Shown: positions 16,369-25,896, numbered from the stretch's first letter. The stretch: DNA of 64,000 nt from JAZLDV01 sp045614925 (GCA_045614925.1 JAZLDV010000044.1:12954-76953), one strand, 5' to 3'. Made by a program: numbers and translations. The notes: generated by a model from the sequence alone, not told the origin.

Positions 16369-18261
16369 ATGAGTGAAAAGAAACAATTTAAAGCTGAATC
16401 ACAAAGATTATTAGATTTAATGATTAATTCTATTTATACACATAAAGAAATCTTTTTAAGAGAATTAATCTCTAATGCAAGTGATGCATCAGATAAATTA
16501 TATTATAAAGCATTAACAGAAAATATAAGTGGTATTTCTAGAAATGATTTATCAATTCAATTATTTATTAATAAAGAAAGAAGAATGTTATCTATTATTG
16601 ATAAAGGAATTGGTATGAATAAAGAAGAATTAGAAGAACATTTAGGAACTATTGCACATAGTGGTTCATTTCAATTTAAAAATGAAACTGAACAAAATGA
16701 TGAAATTGATATTATTGGTCAATTTGGTGTAGGATTCTATTCTGCTTTTATGGTCGCTTCTAAAGTTGAAGTTATATCTAAGAAATTCGGAGAAAATCAA
16801 GCGTATATCTGGTGTTCAGATACAACTGATGGATATACTATTGAAGAAATGAATTATCCAAATAATGGAACACGTATTAATTTATATTTAAAAGAAAATA
16901 CTGAAGATGAAAATTATGATATGTATATTGATGAATATGAATTAGAACGATTAGTTAAAAAATATTCTGATTATGTTCATTATCCTATTTTATTAGATAT
17001 GAATGTTTCTAAGAAAAATGATGAGACTGGTGAATATGAAACAGTTATTGAAAATAAAACTATTAATTCTATGGTTCCATTATGGAAAAGAAATAAGAAT
17101 GAAATAGAAACAGAAGAATATAATGAATTCTATAAAGATAAATTTAATGATTATTCTGAACCATTAAAAGTTATGCATAATAAAGTAGAAGGAAATATTT
17201 CTTATGATTCTTTATTGTTTATTCCTTCTTCTATGCCAATGAATTATTATTCACAAGATTTTGAAAAAGGACTTCAATTATATTCTAGAGGAGTCTTTAT
17301 TATGGATAAAGCAAGTGAATTGGTTCCAGAACATTTTAGATTTGTAAGAGGTTTAGTTGATTCACAAGATTTATCATTAAATATTTCTAGAGAAATGTTA
17401 CAACATGATAAACAACTTAAAGTAATTGCGAATAAAATTGAAAAACGTATTCAAAATGAATTAGAAAAAATGTTAAAGAATGAAAGAGAATTATATGAAC
17501 AATTCTTCAAGAACTTTGGTTTACAATTAAAATTTGGTATTTATCATAGTTATGGTATGTTAAAAGATAAATTACAAGATTTATTATTATTCCATAGTGC
17601 ATCTGAAAATAAATATATCACATTAAATGAATATATTGAAAATATGAAAGAAGATCAAAAAGAAATCTATTATGCAAGTGGTGATGATGTTGAAAGAATT
17701 CAATATCTTCCAACAGTAGAGATGTTAAAAGAAAAAGAATATGATATTTTATTTTTAACTGATTCTGTTGATGAGTTCTGTATTCAAATGTTAAGAGAAT
17801 ACAAAGAAAAACCATTTAAAAATATTAATCAAGGTGATTTAAATATTGAGAGTGAAGAAAAGAAAAAAGAATTAGAACAGGTTTCTTTAGATAATAGTGA
17901 TATGTTATCTTTATTAAAAGATGCATTAAAAGATAAAGTTTCTGAAGTCAGAATTTCTTCAAGATTAAAATCTCATCCAGTTTGTTTAGTAAGTGCAGAA
18001 GGACTTTCTTTTGAAATGGAAAGAATTTTAAATAGTATGCCTGATGGTAAAGGTGTAAAAGCTGAACGTATATTAGAAATTAATCCTGATCATGAATTAT
18101 TTAAAATGTTACAATCTGTATATGGAAAATCACAAGATAAATTATCATCATATGCTTCATTGTTGTATAATCAGGCATTATTGATTGAAGGATTCCCAAT
18201 TGACAATCCTGTTGAGTTTTCTAATCAGATAACACAATTAATGATAGATTCAAACAAATAA
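16369..18261 (+). CDS. htpG: Molecular chaperone HtpG (bacterial Hsp90)
   Basis: A 630-residue Hsp90 homologue, normal length. The N-terminal ATP-binding GHKL domain shows ELISNASDASDKL, IIDKGIGMNKEEL, the lid region and GQFGVGFYSAFM. The middle domain contains SLNISREMLQHD with the catalytic-loop arginine. The C-terminal dimerisation domain follows. HtpG acts in the cytoplasm as an ATP-dependent dimeric chaperone. It is monocistronic, with a strong promoter flanked by CIRCE-like sites, so control by HrcA is likely. In Bacillus subtilis htpG is not in the HrcA regulon, so this is a noteworthy difference. Confidence 0.96.
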   Translation: MSEKKQFKAESQRLLDLMINSIYTHKEIFLRELISNASDASDKLYYKALTENISGISRNDLSIQLFINKERRMLSIIDKGIGMNKEELEEHLGTIAHSGSFQFKNETEQNDEIDIIGQFGVGFYSAFMVASKVEVISKKFGENQAYIWCSDTTDGYTIEEMNYPNNGTRINLYLKENTEDENYDMYIDEYELERLVKKYSDYVHYPILLDMNVSKKNDETGEYETVIENKTINSMVPLWKRNKNEIETEEYNEFYKDKFNDYSEPLKVMHNKVEGNISYDSLLFIPSSMPMNYYSQDFEKGLQLYSRGVFIMDKASELVPEHFRFVRGLVDSQDLSLNISREMLQHDKQLKVIANKIEKRIQNELEKMLKNERELYEQFFKNFGLQLKFGIYHSYGMLKDKLQDLLLFHSASENKYITLNEYIENMKEDQKEIYYASGDDVERIQYLPTVEMLKEKEYDILFLTDSVDEFCIQMLREYKEKPFKNINQGDLNIESEEKKKELEQVSLDNSDMLSLLKDALKDKVSEVRISSRLKSHPVCLVSAEGLSFEMERILNSMPDGKGVKAERILEINPDHELFKMLQSVYGKSQDKLSSYASLLYNQALLIEGFPIDNPVEFSNQITQLMIDSNK

Positions 18262-18285
18262 AAGATATCAATGATATCTTTTTTT
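18261..18285 (+). terminator. Intrinsic terminator of htpG
   Basis: Stem AAAGATATC / GATATCTTT with loop AAT and T-run. Confidence 0.85.
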
Positions 18286-18369
18286 GTATGCAATTAAATA
18301 CAATTGTTTATAAATCTTTATTATGAATATAATTTAATGTTATATATTTTGTTAAAATTCTAAAATTAT

Positions 18370-18398
18370 TTGACATTTTAATATTTATAATATATTAT
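18370..18398 (+). promoter_or_regulatory. Promoter of the metNIQ operon
   Basis: Consensus TTGACA, 17 bases, TATTAT. The transcription start would be at about 18405, at the beginning of the T-box leader. Confidence 0.8.
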
Positions 18399-18404
18399 AA
18401 ATAT

Positions 18405-18649
18405 ATCAACTGTGAAAAGAAGAGTAATCTATAAGAAATATATAGAGAGTCCTTGTCTGGTGAAAAAGGATTATTAATTATAGATGAAGATGGTCTTGGA
18501 GTTTCATTAGTGAATATTAAGCTAATGACGGTGACACCCGTTATAGTGTGAGAGTATGATGGTACTTGATAAGGTTATTATCGCGAGGTAATAATGAACA
18601 AAGGTGGTAACACGGGTAGACACTCGTCCTTTAATGGGCGAGTTTTTTT
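18405..18649 (+). promoter_or_regulatory. T-box riboswitch, methionine-specific (specifier ATG)
   Basis: A complete T-box leader. The stem I base and AGTAA loop are at about 18414-18427. The specifier ATG at 18490-18492 is followed by G and then TCTTGG, which pairs with AAGA on the 5' side. The T-box sequence AAGGTGGTAACACGGG is at 18601-18616. The terminator is ACTCGTCC / GGGCGAGT (18622-18643) with seven T. Uncharged tRNA-Met would favour the antiterminator and expression of metNIQ. No SAM riboswitch is present. This leader accounts for the gap between htpG and metN. Confidence 0.9.
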
Positions 18650-18669
18650 GTTTATTGAGGGGGAAAGTT

Positions 18670-19689
18670 ATGATTGAGATAAAAAATATAACAAAAACTT
18701 TTCATCTTGAAAAAGGTGATATTCAAGCCTGTAAGAATGTAAATTTAACGATTAATAAAGGTGAGATATTTGGTGTTATTGGTTACAGTGGTGCTGGTAA
18801 ATCAACATTAGTTCGTATTATTAATCAGTTAGAAAAACAGACTGGTGGAGATATTATTATTGATGGTGAAAAATTAAATGGATTAACTGATAAAGATTTA
18901 AGAAAGAAAAGAATGAAAATCGGTATGATATTTCAGCATTTTAATCTTTTATGGTCTAGAACAGTTCAAAAGAATATTGAATTGCCATTAGAGATTGCTG
19001 GTGTTGATAAAGAAACAAGACATAAAAGAGCTCAAGAACTGATTAAACTGGTTGGTCTAGAAGGAAGAGAAAAAGCTTATCCAAGTGAATTATCAGGAGG
19101 CCAAAAACAAAGAGTAGGGATCGCTAGAGCGTTAGCGAATAATCCAAGTTTACTGCTTTGTGATGAAGCAACAAGTGCTTTAGACCCTGATACAACTGAA
19201 CAAATTCTTGAATTGTTAAAAAAGATTAACAAAGAGATTGGGATTACAATTATTATGATTACACATCAGATGGAAGTTGTTCAAAAAATCTGTCACAGAA
19301 TTGCTGTTATGAGTGATGGTGAAGTTGTTGAAGAAGGTAAAGTAAAAGATATATTTGAAAAACCTCATCATGAAGTCACAAAACGCTTTGTACGAGATTT
19401 CTCTACAAAAATAGATAATGAAGAATTAAATAATACATTAAAAGTTATTTATCCTTCAGGAATCTTATTAAGATTATCATTTAATGAAGTCATTTCTAGA
19501 GAGCCTATTGTATCTAAGGTTATTAAAGAAAGTGATGTTGATATAAGTATTGTATCTGGACAATTAACAAATACAATAGATAGTTCATTTGGTGTTTTAA
19601 TTGTTAATGTCATTAATGGAACAAAGGAACAATATGATGAAGTCATTTCTAAATTCGAAGATTATAAAGTGAAAGTAGAGGTGATATAA
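18670..19689 (+). CDS. metN: Methionine ABC transporter ATP-binding protein MetN
   Basis: A 339-residue ATPase of the methionine uptake system. It has Walker A GYSGAGKST, signature LSGGQKQR, Walker B LLCDEATSALDP, H-loop ITHQM, and a C-terminal NIL (ACT-like) domain of about 75 residues that senses intracellular methionine. The ATG at 18670 has GAGGGGGAAAG upstream; the frame continues upstream only through the T-box terminator. It is the first gene of metNIQ, with one base before metI. Confidence 0.95.
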   Translation: MIEIKNITKTFHLEKGDIQACKNVNLTINKGEIFGVIGYSGAGKSTLVRIINQLEKQTGGDIIIDGEKLNGLTDKDLRKKRMKIGMIFQHFNLLWSRTVQKNIELPLEIAGVDKETRHKRAQELIKLVGLEGREKAYPSELSGGQKQRVGIARALANNPSLLLCDEATSALDPDTTEQILELLKKINKEIGITIIMITHQMEVVQKICHRIAVMSDGEVVEEGKVKDIFEKPHHEVTKRFVRDFSTKIDNEELNNTLKVIYPSGILLRLSFNEVISREPIVSKVIKESDVDISIVSGQLTNTIDSSFGVLIVNVINGTKEQYDEVISKFEDYKVKVEVI

Positions 19690-19690
19690 A

Positions 19691-20356
19691 ATGAGTGGAT
19701 TTTTAACAGAAATTAATTGGCCACAAATGATAGAAGCCATACAGGAAACTATTTACATGACATTCTTTTCATTGTTTTTTGCAGTGATATTTGGATTTAT
19801 AGTTGGTATAGTAGTTTATATCACACAGGATGATGGATTATATCCAAATAAAATTATTAATAAGATGCTGAATTTTCTTATTAATGTATTAAGATCATTA
19901 CCATTTATTATTTTGATTATTATTATTTTACCTTTTACAAAATTTATTGTAGGAACAATTTTAGGAGCATCTGCTGCTCTTCCTGCATTAATTATTTCAA
20001 GTGCACCATTCTATGCAAGAATGTGTATGATTGCATTGAATGAGGTAGATAAAGGAACGATTGAAGCAAGCAAAGCAATGGGTGCTTCTTCATTACAGAT
20101 TATTGTTAAAGTTCTAATTCCTGAAGCAAAACCTGCTTTGATATCTAGTATAACTGTAATGGGTGTTTCGCTAGTTGGTTATACTGCAATGGCTGGATGT
20201 ATTGGAGCTGGAGGATTAGGGAATTTAGCTTACATGTATGGATTTATTAGAGAAAACTATTATGTTATGTATACCGCTACAGTTTTTGTATTAGTTATTG
20301 TTTTCTTTATTCAAGGTGTAGGCGATTATATTGTAAGAAAGATTGATAAACGTTAA
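19691..20356 (+). CDS. metI: Methionine ABC transporter permease MetI
   Basis: A 221-residue inner-membrane permease with five transmembrane segments. The cytoplasmic EAA loop (EASKAMGASSLQIIVKVLIPEA) contacts MetN. The following GVSLVGYTAMAGCIGAGGLGNLA stretch is characteristic of MetI. It lies between metN and metQ under the same T-box. Confidence 0.95.
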   Translation: MSGFLTEINWPQMIEAIQETIYMTFFSLFFAVIFGFIVGIVVYITQDDGLYPNKIINKMLNFLINVLRSLPFIILIIIILPFTKFIVGTILGASAALPALIISSAPFYARMCMIALNEVDKGTIEASKAMGASSLQIIVKVLIPEAKPALISSITVMGVSLVGYTAMAGCIGAGGLGNLAYMYGFIRENYYVMYTATVFVLVIVFFIQGVGDYIVRKIDKR

Positions 20357-20370
20357 GGAGGAACAAATAT

Positions 20371-21186
20371 ATGAAAAAATTATTTAACTTATTATTAGTA
20401 TTATGTTTAACATTAGGATTAACTGCTTGTGGTGGGAAAGAAAAAGCTGAAAATGAATTATTAGTATCTGCAACTTTAGATCCACATGCTAAAATTTTAG
20501 AAGAAGCTGCAAAAATTTTAGAAGAGAATTATGACATTAGTTTAGAAGTAAAAGTATTAGATGATTATTATATTTTTAATGAAGCATTAAATGAAGGTGA
20601 AGTTGATGCTAACTATTTCCAACATAGACCTTTCTTTGATGATGAAGTAAAAAATAAAGGATATGATATTGTAGAGGCTGCTGGTATCCACTTAGAACCT
20701 TTTGGTTTCTATTCACAAAATATTAGTTCAGTTGATGAATTAAAAGATGGAGATACAGTTATTATTTCTAACTCAAAAACTGATAATGGACGTATTTTAG
20801 GAATCTTAGTAAATGCTGGTTTAATTACTATCAAAGATGGTGTTGAAGTATTAAATGCAACTATTAATGATATTGCATCAAATCCTAAAAATTTACAGTT
20901 CGAAGAAGTTAAACCTGAATTATTAGCAACTTATTATAAAAATAAAGAAGGTGCTATGGTTGCGATTAATGGAAACTATGCTTTGCAAGCTGGTTTAAAT
21001 TCATCTAAAGATGCATTATTAATTGAAAAAGCTGATGCAAATAACCCTTATGTAAATATTGTTGCAGTTCAAAAAGGGAAAGAATCTGATGAAAAAATTA
21101 AAGCATTAGTTGAAGTATTAAAATCTGATGAAATTAAAACATTTATTGAAAACACATATCAAGGTTCAGTAATTGTTGCAGAATAA
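20371..21186 (+). CDS. metQ: Methionine-binding lipoprotein MetQ
   Basis: A 271-residue lipoprotein of the NlpA/MetQ family. The signal peptide ends in LGLTAC, with the lipidated cysteine at residue 20. Family motifs are ATLDPHAKILE, LDDYYIFNEAL, the DANYFQHRPFF segment and a YLIPFG-like LEPFGFYS. It captures methionine outside the membrane for MetNI. AAGGAGG lies 9-10 bases upstream. It is the last gene of the operon. Confidence 0.95.
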   Translation: MKKLFNLLLVLCLTLGLTACGGKEKAENELLVSATLDPHAKILEEAAKILEENYDISLEVKVLDDYYIFNEALNEGEVDANYFQHRPFFDDEVKNKGYDIVEAAGIHLEPFGFYSQNISSVDELKDGDTVIISNSKTDNGRILGILVNAGLITIKDGVEVLNATINDIASNPKNLQFEEVKPELLATYYKNKEGAMVAINGNYALQAGLNSSKDALLIEKADANNPYVNIVAVQKGKESDEKIKALVEVLKSDEIKTFIENTYQGSVIVAE

Positions 21187-21188
21187 TT

Positions 21189-21220
21189 CTAAAAGAAGGT
21201 GTAAACCTTCTTTTAGTTTT
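21189..21220 (+). terminator. Intrinsic terminator of metNIQ
   Basis: 12-bp stem CTAAAAGAAGGT / ACCTTCTTTTAG, loop GTAA, T-run. Confidence 0.92.
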
Positions 21221-21222
21221 GT

Positions 21223-21228
21223 TATAAT
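21223..21228 (+). promoter_or_regulatory. -10 element of the nitroreductase gene
   Basis: TATAAT directly after the metQ terminator. The resulting leader would be very short, with GGAGGG close to the 5' end. No clear -35. Confidence 0.45.
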
Positions 21229-21246
21229 ATTTATGGAGGGATGAAT

Positions 21247-21780
21247 ATGGAATTAAATGAAGTATTAATGAAAAGAAGAAGTATTAGAAAATATAAAACT
21301 AATAAAGTTAAAGATGAAGATATTCATGAAATGATTCAAGCTGCGATTTATGCACCATCTTGGAAAAATTCTCAGGTTGCTAGATATTATGTTGTAAAAA
21401 GCGATGAAATGCTAGATAAAGTAAAAAATACTTTACCTGAATTTAATTATAATAATGTTAAAGATGCACCAGTCTTAATTGTAACAACATATGTTACAAA
21501 TCGTTCTGGTTATAATAGAGATGGAACACCTACAAATGAAGTAGGAAATGGTTGGGGATGTTATGATTGTGGAATGCATCATATGAATTTATTATTAAAA
21601 GCTGAAGAATTAGGTTTATCTACGTTAGTTATGGGAATTCGCGATGAAGTTCAATTAAAAGAATTGTTATCGATTGAAGATAATGAAGATGTATTAAGTG
21701 TTATTGCAGTTGGATATAAAGATATTGAAGTGGAAATGCCTAAACGTAAAACTGTAGAAGAAATTACAAAAGTATTTTAA
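21247..21780 (+). CDS. Nitroreductase family protein (FMN-dependent)
   Basis: A 177-residue flavoprotein of the nitroreductase superfamily. It opens with MKRRSIRKYK, whose arginines bind the FMN phosphate, followed by APSWKNSQ. The middle CGMHHMNLLLKAEELGLST segment and C-terminal VGYKD are typical. These enzymes reduce nitro groups, quinones or flavins with NAD(P)H; the physiological substrate is unknown. GGAGGG at 21235-21240 fits the ATG at 21247 (six-base spacing) rather than the ATG at 21241. Confidence 0.92.
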   Translation: MELNEVLMKRRSIRKYKTNKVKDEDIHEMIQAAIYAPSWKNSQVARYYVVKSDEMLDKVKNTLPEFNYNNVKDAPVLIVTTYVTNRSGYNRDGTPTNEVGNGWGCYDCGMHHMNLLLKAEELGLSTLVMGIRDEVQLKELLSIEDNEDVLSVIAVGYKDIEVEMPKRKTVEEITKVF

Positions 21781-21803
21781 AGAGCATCTATTGATGCTCT
21801 TTT
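21779..21803. terminator. Bidirectional intrinsic terminator
   Basis: 10-bp stem AAAGAGCATC / GATGCTCTTT with loop TATT, located between the convergent nitroreductase and 2H phosphoesterase genes. The stop codon of the latter lies in it. Confidence 0.85.
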
Positions 21804-22318
21804 AAGTTATAGACAATTAAATCTTCATAGGGATTTGTCTTAGATAAAGCGATTTTTAGAACTTTTCCCTTAATTTTAAAGAAATTTGATGCGATATACT
21901 GACTTGCAATTAACATCTGATTTTCATCTAGTGTTTTTGCAATAGTCGTATGAGGCATGTATTGAAATGGCAGATATTTCGGGTTAAATGATGTACAATC
22001 TACATCTTTTAACTTTTCATATAAAGATGTTAAATGATTATGAAGATTGTAGTTTAATATTGCAGATAAATAAATAACACCTGGGAACATACCTGCACTC
22101 ATATATTGAATATCAAAGCATGACATTGATTTAAAATAATTATCAAGTATAGGAATAACTTCATGTATATATTTAGTGTCAAATGCTAAAAGTGTTAAAT
22201 GTGGTGGGACATTGTGATCTTTCATAAATGTATTATTAGTTAAAGATGATAATTTATTTATATGATTTTGAATTGTACTATGTGTATGATTATCGAAATA
22301 TAATGATATTAAATACAT
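21788..22318 (-). CDS. 2H phosphoesterase / 2'-5' RNA ligase-like protein
   Basis: A 176-residue protein of the 2H phosphoesterase superfamily. The two catalytic H-x-T motifs are PHLT (H40, T42) and PHTT (H123, T125), spaced as in LigT-like enzymes. Members hydrolyse 2',3'-cyclic phosphates or act on RNA ends; the cellular substrate is unknown. On the minus strand AGAGGTG lies about 7 bases before the ATG at 22318. Other in-frame starts a few codons upstream overlap that Shine-Dalgarno. Confidence 0.85.
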   Translation of the reverse strand: MYLISLYFDNHTHSTIQNHINKLSSLTNNTFMKDHNVPPHLTLLAFDTKYIHEVIPILDNYFKSMSCFDIQYMSAGMFPGVIYLSAILNYNLHNHLTSLYEKLKDVDCTSFNPKYLPFQYMPHTTIAKTLDENQMLIASQYIASNFFKIKGKVLKIALSKTNPYEDLIVYNLKEHQ

Positions 22319-22342
22319 TTGCATCACCTCTTATTCATTATA

Positions 22343-22373
22343 TAAAAAAATAGATGCTTATAAAAGCATCTAT
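22343..22373 (-). terminator. Intrinsic terminator of the DUF2812-like gene
   Basis: On the minus strand, stem ATAGATGCTT / AAGCATCTAT, loop TTAT, then a run of seven T. It includes the stop codon. Confidence 0.88.
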
Positions 22374-23410
22374 AAATAAAAGTTTCTAATTGTATCAATA
22401 TGCTGCTTTGTTAATGGTTTACTATAAGTCACAATAACAACTTTATTATCTTTTTGTAAAATAATAGTATTTAATGTGTCATCATAGTATCCATAATACA
22501 TATCATCTTTCTTTTCTACTTTAGTAGAAATAACTTCATATGGTCTTTTAATTAATGATTCTACATATTTAGTCGCTTGTGATACTGAATTAAAATCATA
22601 TTCTTTAGTATATAATCCTATATTATCAATAGATTCATATGTTGAATATGAATTTTTAATAATAAAACTATGTGAAGATGTTGTATTAATAACTGATTGT
22701 TCATTATGACCTAAATCACTAAGCTGAATGTAAGGATGTTTATCATAATTGATTTCTTTTACATTTAAAGTGTCTTCAAATAATCCACCAGCAATCATAA
22801 TGATTGAAATCATTAGTAAAGAGATTGCAATTGTATGTGTTTTTTTAATTTTATCTAATGATAAAGAACCATGTTTAATTGAAGAAGAAAAATGAAAATC
22901 ATTGTATAAACGATAAACAAAGCTTAAACATAATAATAAAATTCCTACATAGGCAATAACTTTACCATATGTTAAAAAAGCTGTTACACTTTGTGATGCA
23001 AATAGTAAGAAATATAAAACAGTAGTAATAAAAATTGCTAAGCATAATAATAGAAAAATGTTAGGAACTCTTTTTTCTGCTAATTTAATTCCATTGCTAT
23101 ATTCATTGTCTTTAAAAGTATGTTCTTCATCACCTGAAAATACATACATTCCATTTTTGCTATAGATAGGAAAGTATCCAAATTCTGTATGCTTTTCATA
23201 ATATTTTGCTATATCTTTATCTCTTTTATATTTTTCTTTTTCTTTTGATAAATAGAATTCTACTTTATAATGAATAGGATGATCTTTTTTTCTAAATAAA
23301 GAAAACATTGATAAATCATTACAGTCATATCCTTGTTTACCTAATTCATCTAATTCTTTTTTTAATAATTCGTATTCATAAGGTTTATAATTGATATATT
23401 TTATTTTCAT
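22370..23410 (-). CDS. Membrane protein with DUF2812-like N-terminal domain
   Basis: A 346-residue protein. The first about 100 residues (KELDELGKQGYDCNDLSMFSLFRK, then HYKVEFYLS) resemble DUF2812, a domain often encoded beside PadR-type regulators. Two pairs of hydrophobic segments (about residues 113-180 and near 200) follow, then an about 130-residue extracytoplasmic C-terminal region rich in Tyr and Ser. That region may be a small sensor or binding domain. The function is unknown. GGAGGT 9 bases upstream supports the ATG at 23410 over one 15 bases further out. Confidence 0.7.
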   Translation of the reverse strand: MKIKYINYKPYEYELLKKELDELGKQGYDCNDLSMFSLFRKKDHPIHYKVEFYLSKEKEKYKRDKDIAKYYEKHTEFGYFPIYSKNGMYVFSGDEEHTFKDNEYSNGIKLAEKRVPNIFLLLCLAIFITTVLYFLLFASQSVTAFLTYGKVIAYVGILLLCLSFVYRLYNDFHFSSSIKHGSLSLDKIKKTHTIAISLLMISIIMIAGGLFEDTLNVKEINYDKHPYIQLSDLGHNEQSVINTTSSHSFIIKNSYSTYESIDNIGLYTKEYDFNSVSQATKYVESLIKRPYEVISTKVEKKDDMYYGYYDDTLNTIILQKDNKVVIVTYSKPLTKQHIDTIRNFYL

Positions 23411-23462
23411 TTCATATACCTCCATTTCATAACTTTTTAGATTATAACATTTATAAAATAAT

Positions 23463-23489
23463 AAAAAAAGATGTAAAACATTACATCTT
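23463..23489 (-). terminator. Intrinsic terminator of the lipoprotein gene
   Basis: Minus-strand stem AAGATGTAA / TTACATCTT with a 4-base loop and T-run, overlapping the stop codon. Confidence 0.88.
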
Positions 23490-23994
23490 AATAAAAATCA
23501 CTTACATTAGAAGGACAAATAACAAAGAAAACCATGTTATCAAAACTATCAATATAAATATCTTCTTCTTTTAATTCTACTTTCCATTTTTTATTGACAT
23601 TATCTTTTAAACTTTGTTTAAATTCATCGATTTTCTTTACATCTGTTATTTCAAATAAATAACCAATCATTGGAATACGTTCAACTTTTGGTTTGAAAAC
23701 TGCACCATATTTAAAATCACTTACATTAAAATTTTTAAATCCATCTAAATATCCAGGAAATACTTCTTTTGCTGTGGCTTTAAATTCAATTTTTTCTGTT
23801 TGAACAAGATGCTGAGCAATTTCTAATACTCTGGCATCTTTATTAATTGATGCATAAGCATAAAACTCGGCATTTAAATATCCACCAAGTGTTTTTGTAT
23901 TAAAATCTTTTTCAATAATATTATTTTCAGGAATACAACCCTGACAAGTAATTAATAATATTAAAGCTAATATGAAATTAATTGTTTTTTTCAT
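23488..23994 (-). CDS. Putative lipoprotein of unknown function
   Basis: A 168-residue protein with a lipoprotein signal peptide: MKK, a hydrophobic core, and lipobox TCQGC with the lipid-bearing cysteine at residue 20. The mature part has mixed alpha/beta character with many Lys, Asp and Phe, and no motif I recognise. It is transcribed from its own strong promoter and closed by its own terminator. The neighbouring DUF2812-like gene lies on the same strand, but a terminator separates them. Confidence 0.75.
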   Translation of the reverse strand: MKKTINFILALILLITCQGCIPENNIIEKDFNTKTLGGYLNAEFYAYASINKDARVLEIAQHLVQTEKIEFKATAKEVFPGYLDGFKNFNVSDFKYGAVFKPKVERIPMIGYLFEITDVKKIDEFKQSLKDNVNKKWKVELKEEDIYIDSFDNMVFFVICPSNVSDFY

Positions 23995-24014
23995 AAAATC
24001 ATCCCCTTAAGTCT

Positions 24015-24043
24015 ATGATATAGGAATAATTATATGTTGTCAA
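24015..24043 (-). promoter_or_regulatory. Promoter of the minus-strand lipoprotein gene
   Basis: TTGACA, 17 bases, TATCAT on the minus strand. The leader is short and begins at about the AAGGGG Shine-Dalgarno. Confidence 0.7.
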
Positions 24044-24106
24044 ATTGTTGTATAAATAAAATTATGTATAAAAATATATGAAAAATAAAATTTATGTGTA
24101 GAAAAC

Positions 24107-24135
24107 TTGTAAAAAATATAAATTTAAGATAGAAT
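24107..24135 (+). promoter_or_regulatory. Promoter of the ABC exporter gene
   Basis: TTGTAA, 17 bases, TAGAAT, followed by an AAGGGGG Shine-Dalgarno. It is divergent from the lipoprotein promoter. Confidence 0.65.
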
Positions 24136-24159
24136 GTGATGATAAGGGGGATTGAATAA

Positions 24160-25896
24160 ATGAAAGGAAGAATGAAAAAATTTTTATCTTATTATAAAAA
24201 ATATAAAAAATTGTTTTTTACAGATATGTTTTGTGCAATGCTAGGAGCATTAATTACTTTGATTTTTCCTATTATCACAAGACATATTACAGGTACAGTA
24301 TTAGCTGCTGATGTCGTAAATGTAAAAGAAATTTTTATTTTAGGAATCGCAATGATTGTGCTTGTTATTATTGAGTTTTTCTGTAATTTCTATGTTGCTT
24401 ATCAGGGACATATGATGGGAACATACATGGAAAGAGACATTCGTAATGAATTGTTTGAACATTATCAGAAATTATCATTTAAGTTTTATGATGAACAAAA
24501 AACAGGGGTACTGATGTCTAGGTTAACGAATGACATTTTTTCTTTGACTGAATTATATCATCATGGACCTGAAGATATTGTTATTTCGATTATCAAATTT
24601 GTTGGTGCTTTTATTATTTTAATGAACATCAATTTAAAACTAACTATCATTGTATTTTTGATTATTCCTCTAATGGGTATTTTTGCATATATATGCAATA
24701 AAGAAATGAAAAGAGCATTCAAATTAAGAAAGCAAAGAGTTGGTGATATTAATCATAGAATAGAAGATAATTTATCTGGTATTCGTACTGTTAAGAGTTT
24801 TTCAAATGAAACGAAAGAAATTGAAAAATTTGATGTTGATAATGAAAATTATGTTGAAAGTAAACGTGTCAGTTACTTGAGTATGGCTAAGTTTCATTCA
24901 GGATTAAGTGTATTTACGACAATGATAACTGTTGTTGTTATATTTTTTGGAGCATTATTGATGGTTGAAAATAAGTTAAATGCTCCAGATTTAATTGCTT
25001 TTATCTTATATATTGCAAACTTGATTGAACCAGTGAGAAAATTAATTAACTTTACTGAAATGTTTCAGGATGGAGCAACAGGTTTTGAACGTTTTATGGA
25101 GATTATCGAAATTGATCCAGAAATACAAGACAAAAAAGATGCTATTGAATTAAATAATGTTTCTGGTCATGTAAAATATGAAAATGTAACTTTCAGATAT
25201 AATGAATCAACAGATTATGTTTTAAATAATGTTTCATTAGAAGTTGAACCAGGTGAATATATTGCGTTTGTAGGTTCTTCAGGGGTAGGTAAATCGACAA
25301 TCTGTTCACTTCTTCCTCGTTTTTATGAAGTCAATGAGGGAAGAATACTTATTGATGGTCATGATATTAAAGATGTGACGTTATCATCTCTTAGAAATCA
25401 GATAGGTATAGTTCAACAGGATGTATATCTATTTTCTGGAACTATTATGGATAATATACGATATGGTAAATTAGATGCGACTGATGAAGAAGTTATTGAA
25501 GCCGCTAAAAAAGCAAATGCACATGATTTTATTATGGAACTTCCTGATGGATATCATAGTGATTGTGGACAAAGAGGGGTTAAATTATCAGGTGGTCAAA
25601 AACAAAGATTAAGTATTGCAAGAGTGTTTTTAAAGAATCCACCAATTCTAATTTTTGATGAAGCAACAAGTGCTTTAGATAATGAAAGTGAAGCAATTGT
25701 TCAAAAATCTCTAGAGTCACTAGCAACACATAGAACAACATTTGTTATTGCACATCGTTTATCAACTATTAAAAATGCTAAACGTATATGTGTATTAAGT
25801 GAACAGGGAATTATTGAGTCAGGAACACATGAAGAATTAATTCAGCAAAATGGTCAATATGCCCGTTTATATAATATGCAGTTTATTACAAAATAA
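24160..25896 (+). CDS. ABC exporter (fused permease and ATP-binding domains)
   Basis: A 578-residue half-transporter of the MsbA/LmrA/BmrA type. The N-terminal six-helix transmembrane domain (about residues 1-320) carries the conserved RLTNDI coupling segment and GIRTVKSFSNE. The ATPase domain has Walker A GSSGVGKST, Q-loop VQQDVYLFSG, signature LSGGQKQR, Walker B LIFDEATSALD and H-loop IAHRLST. It would work as a homodimer exporting lipids, drugs or peptides; the substrate is unknown. It has its own promoter and terminator. Confidence 0.94.
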   Translation: MKGRMKKFLSYYKKYKKLFFTDMFCAMLGALITLIFPIITRHITGTVLAADVVNVKEIFILGIAMIVLVIIEFFCNFYVAYQGHMMGTYMERDIRNELFEHYQKLSFKFYDEQKTGVLMSRLTNDIFSLTELYHHGPEDIVISIIKFVGAFIILMNINLKLTIIVFLIIPLMGIFAYICNKEMKRAFKLRKQRVGDINHRIEDNLSGIRTVKSFSNETKEIEKFDVDNENYVESKRVSYLSMAKFHSGLSVFTTMITVVVIFFGALLMVENKLNAPDLIAFILYIANLIEPVRKLINFTEMFQDGATGFERFMEIIEIDPEIQDKKDAIELNNVSGHVKYENVTFRYNESTDYVLNNVSLEVEPGEYIAFVGSSGVGKSTICSLLPRFYEVNEGRILIDGHDIKDVTLSSLRNQIGIVQQDVYLFSGTIMDNIRYGKLDATDEEVIEAAKKANAHDFIMELPDGYHSDCGQRGVKLSGGQKQRLSIARVFLKNPPILIFDEATSALDNESEAIVQKSLESLATHRTTFVIAHRLSTIKNAKRICVLSEQGIIESGTHEELIQQNGQYARLYNMQFITK

